From Miscanthus floridulus (Eukaryota; Streptophyta; Magnoliopsida; Poales; Poaceae): a stretch of DNA of 64,000 nucleotides. Both the position numbers and the translations under genes were made by a program. Numbering within the stretch: the first letter of the stretch is position 1; the number at the start of each line of letters is the position of its first letter. The DNA lies in NCBI RefSeq assembly GCF_019320115.1, contig NC_089597.1, positions 122,064,951 through 122,128,950 of the forward strand. Direction: 5' to 3'. Under the pieces are notes generated by a model. It searched no databases, had not been told where the DNA came from, and saw only the letters and a program-made list of their open reading frames with translations. Below are positions 44,759 to 55,149 of the stretch, in pieces.

Positions 44759-45897
44759 CTAACGGTGTTTGGAGTCATAGGCCGCCAATCCTCCAAAGAT
44801 CATGAGGCAGCCGTTCGGTGTTAGAAAACCATCGTCCTTCTCCTCGACATCATCTATTGTGGGGGCAGGGTCCTTTCTGTGCTCCCCTTTGTTGGAGCCT
44901 CTGGACAAGAACCACCACATGAGGCTGCAGTCTAAGAGTAGATGCTTAACTAGAAAGGCATGGTTCGGGCATGGCCCCTTGAGTAATTTTTCGAAGTGGT
45001 TCGGAGTGCCCTCCATAGGCTTTCGACCACCCTAGCGGTCAGCAGCGACCATGAGCGAGTCCTCGTGTTATTGCTTCTTGTTCTTCCTTTTGGCAGAATG
45101 ATTGGAGGCGCCTTCACCGGCGCCCTCGTCCTGCCTTGCCTGCCTTCGAGACGATCAAAGATCGCTCCGACCGCCTCCTCTCTAGAGGCGTGGCTAGTGG
45201 CGATGTCTAGGAGTTCCTTGGTGGTTCGCAGGCCCTTGCGTCCTAGATTATGAACCAAAGACTCACAGGTAGTCCTAGACAGGAAGGCTCCTATAACGTC
45301 GACGTCGGCGACGTTAGGAAGCTTGTTGCACTATCAGGAGAAACGCCGTATGTACCCATGGAGGGTCTCATCAGTCTTATGTCAGCAGTTCTTGAGGTCT
45401 TATGGGTTCCCAGGGCGCTTGTATGTGCCCTGGAAGTTCCCCACAAAGATCTCCTTCAGATCCACACAACTCTAGATTGCGTTGGACGGTATGTGTTCCA
45501 ACCACGCTCATGCTGAATCGGCTAAGAACAGTGGAAGGTTGCGAATAATGAAGTCATCATTATCCGTACCACTGGCTTGACAGGCAAGCCGGTAGTCTTT
45601 GAGCCATAATCCGAGGTTTGTTCCCCAGAGTATTTTGCGATATTAGTCGGTGGTCGGTACCTTGGCGGGAAAGCAGCATTGAGGATGTGACGGCCAAAGG
45701 CCTGAGGGCCCGACAGGCTAGGGCTCGGGCTTCGGTCCTCGCTGTTGTCATACAATCCGCCACGACAAGGATGATAGCTACGGTGGGCTCCTTCTCTTAG
45801 GTCGTCGTAGGTACGTCTATGGGCGTCAAGAGTGCTACGTGCGTCACGGTTATGGCTGAGACGCTGATACACCAGGACAGCAGCGCACTGCCTGTAG
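44759..45897 (-). pseudogene. Tat-2 gag pseudogene, 5' truncated
   Basis: Minus strand. N-terminal part FGRHILNAAFPPRYRPPTNI and AKYSGEQTSDYG (45700-45600), a central capsid-like part in shifted frames (45480-45050), and the C-terminal tail EGTPNHFEKLLKGPCPNHAF ending CLMIFGGLAAYDSKHR (45016-44759). The start codon and the first roughly 150 residues seen in Tat-1 gag are lost where the SIRE-like LTR fragment begins. Confidence 0.8.
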
Positions 45898-46254
45898 CTA
45901 AGTAATTGTGCTCTCTAATTTGGCATTGGTTGCCTTATTATTGAGCATTGCTAGTGAGCTTAGTTGGCTTTGTGCTTTTGCTTACTAGCATGTGTAGGAG
46001 CTCCCTCATAGCTTAAAGTACTAGTGGCATAGGTTTGTGTGACCTTGCTCCTTGAATTAGTAAGGTGAGCTTTAGCTAGCCCGGCACCTTTGTTGCTTAA
46101 TTAGGATCTTTACAAGGTGCTAGAGAACATAGATAGAGGGGTGTAGTCTTGGCTAGACCGATAGTTTTAATTCCGCACTTATTTTGGTTAGCCAACACGA
46201 TTAAGTTTTAGAAACGACTATTCACCCTCCTCTAATCGCCATCTCGACCTTACA
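45898..46254 (+). mobile_element. SIRE-like Copia LTR, 3' fragment
   Basis: Ends ACTATTCACCCTCCTCTAATCGCCATCTCGACCTTACA at 46254, the same design as the ends of the LTRs at 8741 and 58747 (CACCCCCC...CCTTTCA). Its 5' part is missing and no PBS follows, so it is a truncated LTR joined to the Tat-2 gag. Confidence 0.6.
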
Positions 46255-47366
46255 CCCCCTCAAATATTCGTGGTTGTCTACTTCACCCCTTCGCCTATAA
46301 AACTAGTTATTCTACACCTTAAACTATTAAAAACATCTAAGTGACCCCCTAAGACGGTTTTGAAGGTGGTTTTGCTAACATGGCATATTAAAAAGTCTAC
46401 ATAACCCTCTAATGTATCAGAGGTTGACTACATAACCCCTTGAGTTTTTTATGTCATTCATTCTCTGGTCTTCCCCCCTCCCTCTCTCGCCCTCTCTTGT
46501 ATTGCCCGGAGCCGCTGGCGCTGCAAAAAAAATAGAGAGGAGCTGTGACCTCACATGCACCGCAAGTGACCTACTATCCAAGTCATCAACCACGTTGTAG
46601 TGCCCACATTGGATTTAATCACAAAATAAAACCAATATGCCCTATTTGTGGACCACTTAAATAGGTTTTTGACCTAGAAATACAAATTCAAAGTTAGTGA
46701 ACCTAATTGACAAAGGCTAACAAGTTGATATGCATTTTATTCAAGTTATGAGAATTGCTAAACCTCAACCGGTTGTTTCAGCGTCTCCCGACAACCGATT
46801 TCTGGGCCATCAAATTGGGCGCGGCTGGCGAGCAGGCAAGGCAGCACGGCCAGCGAGGCAGTAGGCGCGGACGGCGATGGAGCACTCAAGGTCGGCCTTG
46901 GAGCTCGTGGCCCTGGCCATGGCGGAGCGGCGTGGGGCTGGTGGTCGGCGACGAGGAGGGCAAACCAGCAACTGTGCGGGTCACGAAAGTCACGTAAGGG
47001 AAGGGAAGGGAAGGGATAAGGTTGGGGAGGGTGGGTCCCACCGTAATTTATGATCAATTTGTAATTTGTTCTGAAATTTGAGAATAATTTGATATATATT
47101 CTTTGATATCTGCAATCCTTAGAAAGAATTTGTAAATTTGTCTGAGATTTGCAATCAATAGAAATAAAAGTTGTGTTATCCCCAAATTACATCGCTCTGT
47201 CTAATAAATTGCACTGAATAAATCATTGTAAATATAGTAATAGGACAATGTAAATATAGCTATAAGACAGTGTAAGTGCATGGACAAAATTCAGTTGTTA
47301 GGAGGGGCCAAAACAACCGAATGTTGGGTATACAGATTCCAAGTTATATGCTAATCAAATTATGTC
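46255..47366. other. Unassigned stretch
   Basis: Opens with CCCCCTCAAATATTCGTGG and similar low-complexity phrases typical of dispersed grass repeats, then AT-rich sequence. A GC-rich patch (46795-46985) has open frames on both strands but no recognisable domain. Confidence 0.35.
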
Positions 47367-47371
47367 ACGTG

Positions 47372-48555
47372 TGTTGATGGTCACTAACACCAATTATAAA
47401 CCGTCAACATAACATGCATATATGCTTAATTCCATCACCAATATAGGTTTAGGGGTTTAAACTAATAAATTTCATAAGTTTTGGTGAATCTGTATTTTTA
47501 GTAGGGTTTATCCAGAAAACCGCCAAGGTGGACCTACTCGTCAAAGTAAATCACGTTTTTCCACGGCGTAAACAACTCTAGAAGGTTCCAGAGGACATCA
47601 GAGGACTCTCCACCGAAGATGACCGTGAGAGGCTGGCATGGGGGCCGGCCGGCCTGTGGACCCCACGTGTCAGCCCCTCCTCGATACGTTGGTTCTCCAC
47701 CGCCTTAAAGATCGCATCTACGCCGTTTATTCAAGTCGGTTTGATTCGAGGGTCCAGAATTGATGCTACCCCCTATATATACGGCCATGTACCCCTCTCC
47801 CTAGAGCATCTTGAAACCCTAATCCATATCCTCCTCGTCAGGATCAGAGGCAGCTCTCAAGAGAAGATTAGTCCTCTATAGGATCCAGTCTTGTACCTAG
47901 AAAATAGTGAGTTAGAGAGTGAGGGATGAGTTGGGAGGAGGTACCGGCCTGTCGGTGCTACCTCTATGGCTTGTACTTTGGCGGATCTAGGCTTCTCCAA
48001 GTCTACATCTGAGATACCCCTGGTAATTGATTTCTGTTTAAAGTAAGTTTTATGCTCTTTTGTTCACGGGTTCACAGTTCTTTTGAGTGCTCTAGTCCTT
48101 GCTAGATCTCTGGATTAGAATAGTAATCGTTAGCATAAGCGTGGTGCTTAGGCTATCGGCTACATGTGTTTGCTCCCTGCTTCTTGGTTGTGTGATAGCA
48201 GCGGGAGGTGATAGTCCCGTCTATCCTTTATAGTTCACACCGAATTGAGTAGGTTCTTAAATTAGTAGGACTGTAGTCACGTCGGTAGAGTTATCTATTA
48301 GCGGTGTTTTACCGTCTAAGCGGCGTCCCGAAGTGAACACTAGAATCATAAGCCTTGCTTTGCATAGGATCATAACCATAGGAATCCTCTCTACTCATAC
48401 CTTAAACCTTGATTGCTATCCCTGGACAAACTAGTTGGTAGACAACACACATATTTTTCTATGGATACGATACTCGATAATACTCCGGGTGAAAACTACT
48501 TCGATACACCTGCGCTTGCGAATTTTGTCTCTGTGTGCTACCACAGGTGTCAACA
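47372..48555 (+). mobile_element. Gypsy-like solo LTR
   Basis: 1184 bp from TGTTGATGGTCAC to AGGTGTCAACA, flanked by the perfect TSD acgtg (47367-47371 and 48556-48560). The ends are inverted repeats TGTTGA/TCAACA. A TATA box (CTATATATACGG near 47770) sets plus orientation. It lies about 0.5 kb downstream of the stop codon of the receptor kinase gene, which is on the opposite strand. Confidence 0.92.
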
Positions 48556-48691
48556 ACGTGCAGTTATATTAATCTTATTATGCCATGTCCAAAGTTATAA
48601 AATAAAAGATTTACCATAAATAAGCCACATATGCATGGATTAGATCTAGAAAAAGATTTGTTTATATATATCTACAACCTTCCTTACTTAT

Positions 48692-48693
<2 letters not shown>

Positions 48694-48752
<59 letters not shown>
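48694..48752. repeat. (TA)n microsatellite
   Basis: About 29 uninterrupted TA units, about 270 bp beyond the stop codon of the receptor kinase gene. Confidence 0.95.
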
Positions 48753-48754
<2 letters not shown>

Positions 48755-49026
48755 CACATATTACTCGTATGGTAATATATATGATCCTAACCATTCGATC
48801 TTATTAAAATGAATGACTCAAGTCATTTAAGAGTACCGTAAAGTCCTTTCTCAATGGTCCAATCTTTTTTTCACAGTACATCTCTCTATCTATCCTTTTT
48901 GTTTTCTTTATGTGTACCGCATCCTTTTATTTATTTTGGGATAGAAGTAGTAGTTAATCTTTCCAGGTTCTCAAGAATTTTCCGAAAGCTAGTGCATCCG
49001 CGAAATCAGGTTGAGCTATAGTAACA

Positions 49027-51780
49027 TCAGCGTGTCGACCGAAACTGCTCAATCGTGCCCGAGCGTCCATCAGTGGAATGAGTGCTGAACCGGTCCGCGA
49101 CGTGACTGGGCATGGCGGATTCACGCGCACTGCCCACGGGTGCCGTGTTGGAAGTGACAAAAGATGTGCCATGGGTGCCAGCGCTCTTGGCCGACGAGGC
49201 AAACGAGTGCTCCGCCGTCCGGTCACCAGTCGACGAGTGGCCTCCGGTGTTAGCACCTGCGGACGACGACGTGGTGGTGATCGACCCGTAGTAACCCCTG
49301 CCGGCAACAGGCGGCCCATACGTGGCCACCGGCATCTCCAACGGGAGCTCCGGCAATGGCGCCTCGAACTGGAGGACGCTCATGGCCTGCCGAATCGACG
49401 CCCGGGACGCGTAGTCCGGATGCACGCACCAAAGCCCCACGCCTAGCACCCGCTCCATCTCCAGCGGCTGGAACCCGCCCCCGCCGTCGTCCAGCCGCGG
49501 GTCCGCCGCGTCGAGGAGCTCGCCCCTCCCGTACAGATCCCAGACCCACTGCACGAGCAGCACCCTGCTCTCGTCCTCCTCCTCCGGGGCGACGGGCTTC
49601 CTGCCGCAGGCGACCTCGAGGAGGACGATGCCGAAGCTGTAGACGTCGGACTGGACGCTGGCGCGGCTGGTCACCGCGCACTCTGGGTCCATGTACCCCA
49701 TCGTGCCGGCGAGCATCGTGGTTTGCGCAGCGCGGCTGTGGTTGACGAGGCGCGCGAGGCCGAAGTCGCCTAACTTGGCGTTGAACGACGAGTCCAGCAT
49801 CACGTTGCTCGGCTTGATGTCCCTGTGCACCACGCATTGCTCCCATTCTTGGTGAAGGTACAGGAGAGCAGAGCCCATGCCAAGGATGATGTTGTACCTG
49901 ATCGACGCCCAAAAAGAAAAGAAAAAAGAACTTGTAATATCTGGCAACAGCATGAACTCGTAGTTAAACAGAAACAACCAGCTCGATTGACTGATTAAGT
50001 TCTTACCTGACTGGCCATGTTAGAATGTTATCTGTGCTATAGAGATGCTTGTCAAGGCTGCCGTTGCTCATGAGCTCGTAGACGAGCAGGAGCTCGTCGG
50101 CGTCATGGCACCACCCGACGAGCTGCACAAGGTTGCGGTGCCTGAGACGGCTTATGATCGTGACCTCGGAGACGTACTCCCTCCTCCCCTGCTTCGACGT
50201 CTTGGAGACCTTCTTGATGGCCACATGGAGACCTTGATCCTGTAGGTACCCGCGGTAGACTGATCCGAAGCCGCCCTCGCCGAGCTTCTCCTCGTCGGAG
50301 AAACCTCGCGTCGCCTGTGACAGCTGGTTGTAGGTGAATCTCCGAGGCCCGGCCCCCATCTCGAACTCATCGTCCATTTCTCCATGGAGGCGGAGGGGAG
50401 CCTCTTGCGTTTGGTTGGTGCCCTTTCGTTTTAGGTATTTGTTGTAGCTGAGCCATGTTGCTACAATGAGTAGTATGACGATCCCAGTAGATGCCAGTCC
50501 GGCTATTAGGCCTAAGTTTCGCATGTTTGATGTTTTAGTTCCTGTCATTTAAAGATGCATAAATACCAAAACCTCTGATTCACACACAAAAAAAAACCAC
50601 TGCAAAAGCTTATAAAACACACATCATTGGCTTATGAGCATACACAATTCCCCCAGTGATTTTGCAACAACACTATGTATATATAGTGAGAGTGCACAAA
50701 TCATGCATCGAAGATAGATAAAACATTGTTCCCAGATTTATTTACGCATTTGATTTCAGCGAAGCAATGCACGCTTATGTTCACAGATTACATAAGATTC
50801 ATATTATATATTGAGCAACGCGAATTTCTAATCTAATAAAGAGAAAAAAGGAGAAATAACAAAGCTACAAGCAGGGAAAGGCACTTGCCGGTCGTGTTGA
50901 CAACGGCGACGCTGACGAGAGTGGACTCGAACGACCACGAAAGGATCTGATGGCGCTCGACGAAATCTCCTGTGGCTCCGGAGAACCCGACCGCCGCTTG
51001 CTGCGGCAGCCCAGCTTCCTTGAAGTCGACGGTCGCGCTGACGTTGTAGAGGCCCAGCTCCGGCAGGTGGTCGAACCGCAGCGTCGCCGAGAGCGTGCTC
51101 GCGTTGGCGTCGTACCTGACCCACGCCGACATGGTCCCGTTGAAGCTCGCGTCCGGCAGCGCCGCGTACGCGAGGGACACGATGCTGTTGACGTCGACGC
51201 CGACGTGGTTCACGGTGTTCGCCGGGTCCCAGACGTTCTTGAACGCGTCGAACTCCACGGCGACGGTCGGCGGGAAGTAGGCGTTGGCCGTGTTGTTGGG
51301 GTTGTTGAAGAGCCCCAGGAAGCCGCCGTTGGAGTCCTGCGGGAGAGTAGGCGGGTACGGCGCCACGAAGAACGCCATGCCGTCGCCCTGGCCGGTGCTG
51401 TTGCGTGGCATGATGGCGAAGGTGAAGTTGGAAGTGAAGCTGGCGACTTTGGAATTGCCGGTGCTGTTGTTCCAGAGAGGCACAGGCTGCCCGTACGCCA
51501 CCCGGCCGGTGCTCCAGGTCGTGTCCTTGGTCAGGTCGATCCGGCCGCTGGCGTTGGTGGCGTTGGACATGTACGTGAGGTCGGCGCTGGTTAGGACGCC
51601 GGGGTTGGAGAAGTTGTAGCTGAAGCTAAGTGAGGTGGCATGGGGAACACGGCAGAGCAGGTAGTACGAGGACAGGCTTATCAGCCTGATGAGGAGGAGA
51701 AGGCTGTTTCCTCCATGCTTCTTATTAGCCATGGCCATGGCCGGGATCGATACTGCCTTCTGCTTGTGGTTGTGGGTCAA
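49027..51780 (-). CDS. L-type lectin-domain receptor kinase, class IX-like, three exons
   Basis: Exons 51780-50889, 50541-50007 and 49897-49027 join in frame to 765 residues. They encode a signal peptide (about 24-48), a legume-lectin domain (about 50-290; SLSFSYNFSNPG, GDGMAFFVAPY, VAVEFDAF, VGVDVNSI), a membrane helix (about 307-330) and a Ser/Thr kinase with G-loop GEGGFGSVYRG (385-395), ATP Lys 407, HRDIKPSN (500-507; RD type) and DFG 520-522, then a Ser/Thr-rich tail. All key kinase residues are present; the usual APE reads DPE. Such proteins sit in the plasma membrane and sense extracellular or wall signals in immunity or development. Intron 2 (50006-49898) is GT-AG; intron 1 (50888-50542) has a GC donor. 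Met15 (51738) lies in a better context (GGCCATGGCC) and gives a neater signal peptide, so it may be the true start. The class is by motif resemblance. Confidence 0.93.
49898..50006 (-). other. Receptor kinase intron 2 (GT-AG)
   Basis: 109 nt. Donor CAG/GTAAGA, acceptor GATCAG/GTACAA; splits an Arg codon (AG/G) and restores the kinase frame WPVRYNIILG. Confidence 0.88.
50542..50888 (-). other. Receptor kinase intron 1 (GC-AG)
   Basis: 347 nt. Donor ACCG/GCAAGT, acceptor TGACAG/GAACT; phase 1. Joining gives VVNTTGTKTSNMRNLG, continuous between lectin domain and membrane helix. Without splicing the frame ends at 50833. A GT donor 4 nt downstream would create an immediate stop. Confidence 0.75.
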
Positions 51781-51814
51781 AGCTTTTTGTGGAAGTACGA
51801 GGTCACGGTGTGCA

Positions 51815-51824
51815 TGTATTTATG
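51815..51824 (-). promoter_or_regulatory. TATA-like box of the receptor kinase gene
   Basis: GCATAAATAC on the minus strand. A start site about 30 nt downstream (near 51785-51790) would leave almost no leader before Met1 (51780) but about 50 nt before Met15 (51738), which supports the later start. Confidence 0.5.
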
Positions 51825-52053
51825 CGCTGCTGCAGCGTGCCGTCGCCTTTTAGTTCCGTGTGCAGTGGAATTGGCCGTCAAGGTCTAGCGACGACTATGC
51901 TGTGCCGTGCGCGGGTCTTTCCACAAATTTTGGTTTACGCGCTAATCAGCGTGTTCGGCGGCATGTAACTGTATGTATCTGGCTTAGCTTATCAGCTAGC
52001 GAGTGCAGGCAGTTGTACTTGTAAGTTGATCTCCACCAATAGACCCAACGGCT

Positions 52054-52432
52054 TATTAGGCTCTTGTCTCTGCTCCTTGATCAGGGGAGCCTAACCCTAA
52101 TATGGTTGGTGGGCCCCTGTCGCACAGCATACATAAAAGGAAGATGGGGATCAAGGCTCGGACAACGAGGTTCACTGGAGCCGCTACCCACCTACAGAGA
52201 AAACCCTAATCCGATCCTAAAGACGTGCTGCCAGCGATGGGATGTGCCCCGCCACCGCCGTCGCTCCCTCTGCAGGGTCTCCACAGCACCAATGGTGATC
52301 GTCTCCACTGCGCTGGACGCCTTCTACACCGTGGCACCGACGTCTCCCCGCTGCGGTGCATCTACTGAGAAGGTGAGGAGCCTTCACCGCATCTACGGTT
52401 ACACACAGAGAGGTACACTTATGATTCTAACA
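52054..52432 (+). mobile_element. Copia 5' LTR
   Basis: About 379 bp ending TATGATTCTAACA, followed by the PBS. The start is placed at TATTAGGCTC, a probable TG-to-TA change of the expected TGTTAG, so it is less certain than the end. Confidence 0.65.
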
Positions 52433-52433
52433 A

Positions 52434-52445
52434 TGGTACCAGAGC
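52434..52445 (+). other. Copia primer-binding site (initiator tRNA-Met type)
   Basis: TGGTACCAGAGC, 11 of 12 matches to the TGGTATCAGAGC site found in the SIRE element at 58750. Confidence 0.8.
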
Positions 52446-52581
52446 TAGGTTGCCTCTGTGTGACTCTAACCCTAATCGGGTAAAAGAAACAGAATAGGGA
52501 CCGGGGGTGGCGGAGGTCACTAGAACCCCGGTCACCACCGCCACCGCGTGGGGGAAAGAAGCCGCACCGTTCGACGGCGCA

Positions 52582-52961
52582 TGTGGGGGATATACCCCCG
52601 GGTACCACAAGATGGTACATGGGCCGCACCATCCGAGGTGGCCCGGCCCGTAAGATCAAGGCGTACACATCAAGATTTCAAGTTGTACTAGATATTGTAA
52701 TAGTACCAAATTTGATACTTTACTTGTAACCTTGTCTCTTCGGAGTATATAAGGAGAGACAAGGGTCCCCTAGAGGACAGGTTAATCCATCTACATCTCA
52801 ATACAATACACCAAAGACACAGGACGTAGGGTATTACACGCACCGTCTCTGCGTCTTGTGTCACCATCTGGTTCCTGATTATACGCACCGTCTACCGACA
52901 ATCTACCACCACGGGCACCCCCCCCCCCCCTCGGTGGACTGCCGACCATATTTCGTCGATA
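52582..52961 (+). mobile_element. 380-bp solo LTR, probably Gypsy
   Basis: From TGTGGGGGATATACC to TTTCGTCGATA, flanked by the perfect 5-bp TSD gcgca (52577-52581 and 52962-52966). The terminus is TA, a one-base change from CA. TATA box AGTATATAAGGAG near 52745-52757. Inserted in the leader of the Copia element. Confidence 0.85.
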
Positions 52962-52966
52962 GCGCA

Positions 52967-54435
52967 CGGCAAAGAACAGAAAAGATCAAATCCAGTTCGG
53001 ATCTGACAAGAAAGAGGGTTCTTCCCAACTCTAACCCTAACTCGCATGAGAAAGAAGAAGAGTGGGTTCGGATTTGGCCGAACCCTAAGACCTAACCCAA
53101 GAAAGAAAAGCAAGGACGGACGAATCAAAAGAAAAGGTTCAACCGAAACCCCAACCCTAATTTGTAACCCCATCCCAAATTGGGTTATAATCCCAAAAGA
53201 ACAAGGGGAAGGGGGAAGAATGGGAAGGGAAGAGATTCGGATGAACTCCGAAAAGAAAAGAAATTAAAAGAAAACAAACCCGAACCCTAGATCTAAACCC
53301 TAATCCCCACCTATCATATTCGGATAAGAGAAGAGAAATCCAAATCACAGAAGGGGAAAAGGGGAAGGTCGGATTTCGAGCCCTAGATCTAAACCCTTGT
53401 TCGGATAAGAGAAAAGGAGATCCAAATCCGAAGGGGGAAGGGGTGGATCTACCTCGCCGTGCGTCGGGATGTCCCTTCGCCAGCGTGGGAGAAGAAGAGC
53501 CGAGCCGGCCCTTCGTCGGCGCGGGAGAAGAAGAGCTTGGCCAAGGGGCGCCGTGGCCAGGCCGCTCGACGGCGGCATGCTCACCCATTGGGGAGCACGC
53601 GTGCCGGCGAGGGGGTCGGCGATGGCGCCATAGTCGCTCCACCGCCCGCTCGCTCGCCGTCTTGCTCTCGGTCGCTCACGGTTGTGCTGCGGCTGAGAGA
53701 GAGGAATGGAGAGTGGCGAAGAGAGAAACGAAGAGAGAGGGAGCAGAGGCGCAAATGAATTAGGGTTTTCGGGGGAGGGCGCCATCGCCATTTTGATCGG
53801 CCCGATCTCAGCGTGCAGCCATCGGATGAGATCTGACGGTGATGAAAGAATGGACCGGCTTTCAGCCCAGGCGGGTGCGCGCGCCAGGCCAAATTCCCCA
53901 CCTAGGCCCAGGTTACGGCCTGGGCTCGGGGGAGAGCGCGGGAAGCGCCCACGCGGGCATGGGCCGTGGGCCGCCTTGCCGTTTTGGGCCGAAAGAACAG
54001 TACAGAAAAGAATGAGTTTTTTTTTCTATTTCCAGCAAATATTTATTTCTGGAAAATGAATAAATGGTCCAAAAGAAAAATAGAAAATGTATTTTTTCCC
54101 TGTGGGTAAAATTCAAGAAAAAGAATTTTTTTCCAGTAAATGTTTATTTCCTGAAAATTGATTAATGGATTAAAGAAAATAGAAAAAGCAATTTTCCCTG
54201 TGGGTAAAATTCAAGAAAAAGAGAGTTTTTCCACAGCCAAAGAAATTATTAATTCTCCAGTTAATTTGTACCAACGTGATATTTAATTGGAGAAAAAGAA
54301 AGTTTTTCTGCTGCTAAAGAAAATGTTGATTCTCCAATTATTTTAAACCAATGTAGTATTTAATTAGAGAAAAAGAGATTTGACATGATTATGATGTTGT
54401 TATTTTCTGACCAACGTTGTTAATAATAATATCAT
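52967..54435 (+). other. Copia untranslated leader
   Basis: Non-coding sequence between the PBS and gag. 53030-53400 contains several ACCCTAA/AACCCTAA telobox-like motifs. 53440-53950 is GC-rich with open frames on both strands but no domain. 54000-54430 is AT-rich. Confidence 0.5.
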
Positions 54436-54440
54436 AATTT

Positions 54441-54730
54441 TAATGATTTATGCATTAATTCTACTTCTGCCCAACAGTGATGTAGAATTAGTGTATAAGA
54501 AAAGTTGATAATTTTAATGATTTATGCATTAATTCTACTTCTACCCAACGGTGATGTAGAATTAGTGTATGAGAATAGTTATAAAAGTTAATGATTTATG
54601 CATTAATTCTATTTCTGCCCAACGGTGATGTAGAATTAGTGTGTAAGAACAATTCTGAAAGTTAATGATTATGCATTAATTTTATTTCTGCCCAACGGTG
54701 ATGTAGAATTAGTGTATAAGAATAGTTGTA
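54441..54730 (+). repeat. 74-bp tandem repeat
   Basis: Four units containing TTAATGATTTATGCATTAATTC...TGCCCAACGGTGATGTAGAATTAG; the TGATGTAG landmark occurs at 54478, 54552, 54626 and 54699. Confidence 0.9.
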
Positions 54731-54763
54731 TATTTTGATTTTGACCAACATTGGAATCAAGGC

Positions 54764-55115
54764 ATGCAAATGATGTTATTTTATGTTAAGAAAAGTTTTG
54801 ACCTGGTTTTCATCTTGTCTAAGGTGGACTGGGTAGTCACCTCACCGTGTTCCACTGAGTTTGTGGCACCGGTGAGGGAGACAAAAAAGAATGATGCCAC
54901 TTGGGCAACTAAAGACATGGATTTTGAATTCCAAAAGATGTCATATGCCTTTTGAGCATAGGAAGTGGGTCACTGCCAACAAGAAATGTTTGGCTGTGAT
55001 AAAGAACATGATTGAACCTGCAATTATGGGCTCAATCCCAGAATGTGACACGGTCATCGAGTACCTCGATAGAACAAAGAGTCAGTTCACTGGCTATAAA
55101 GAGTCAGTTCACTAA
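54764..55115 (+). pseudogene. Copia gag fragment
   Basis: Two overlapping frames carry FELQKMS-like text and HRKWVTANKKCLAVIKNMIEPAIMGS then DTVIEYLDRTKSQFTG, the N-terminal capsid part of Copia gag. The knuckle and protease are missing: sequence jumps within 60 bp to the integrase block VRSDRGG. Confidence 0.75.
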
Positions 55116-55149
55116 TATTTAAGGCAAAAGTTGAAATCCAACGCGATTT

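Larger units (their letters stand above)
20396..45897 (-). mobile_element. Tat-2: large minus-strand Tat-lineage Gypsy element, interrupted by Tat-3
   Basis: Order on the minus strand: gag (45.9-44.76 kb), protease, RT, RNase H, integrase (to 40.86 kb), a long 3' region with tandem repeats and an antisense ORF, PPT (32762-32746), and the 3' LTR (32745 to 20396). Tat-3 sits inside that LTR. Without Tat-3 it spans about 14.5 kb. The 5' LTR and gag N-terminus are missing: gag is cut at about 45897 where a SIRE-like LTR end begins. All coding parts carry stops, many of them TAG. Confidence 0.85.

Noticed and set aside
49078..49912. Long frames overlapping the kinase exon (for example 220 codons at 49912-49250)
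   Set aside because: Shadows of the GC-rich kinase coding exon; the kinase frame has all conserved motifs.
50950..51594. 214-codon plus-strand frame
   Set aside because: Antisense shadow of the lectin-domain exon with Arg/Val/Glu-rich composition.
53345..53791. Open frames of 100-150 codons on both strands in the GC-rich Copia leader
   Set aside because: Low-complexity Arg/Pro/Ser composition, no domain, overlapping frames on both strands; typical chance ORFs in GC-rich sequence.
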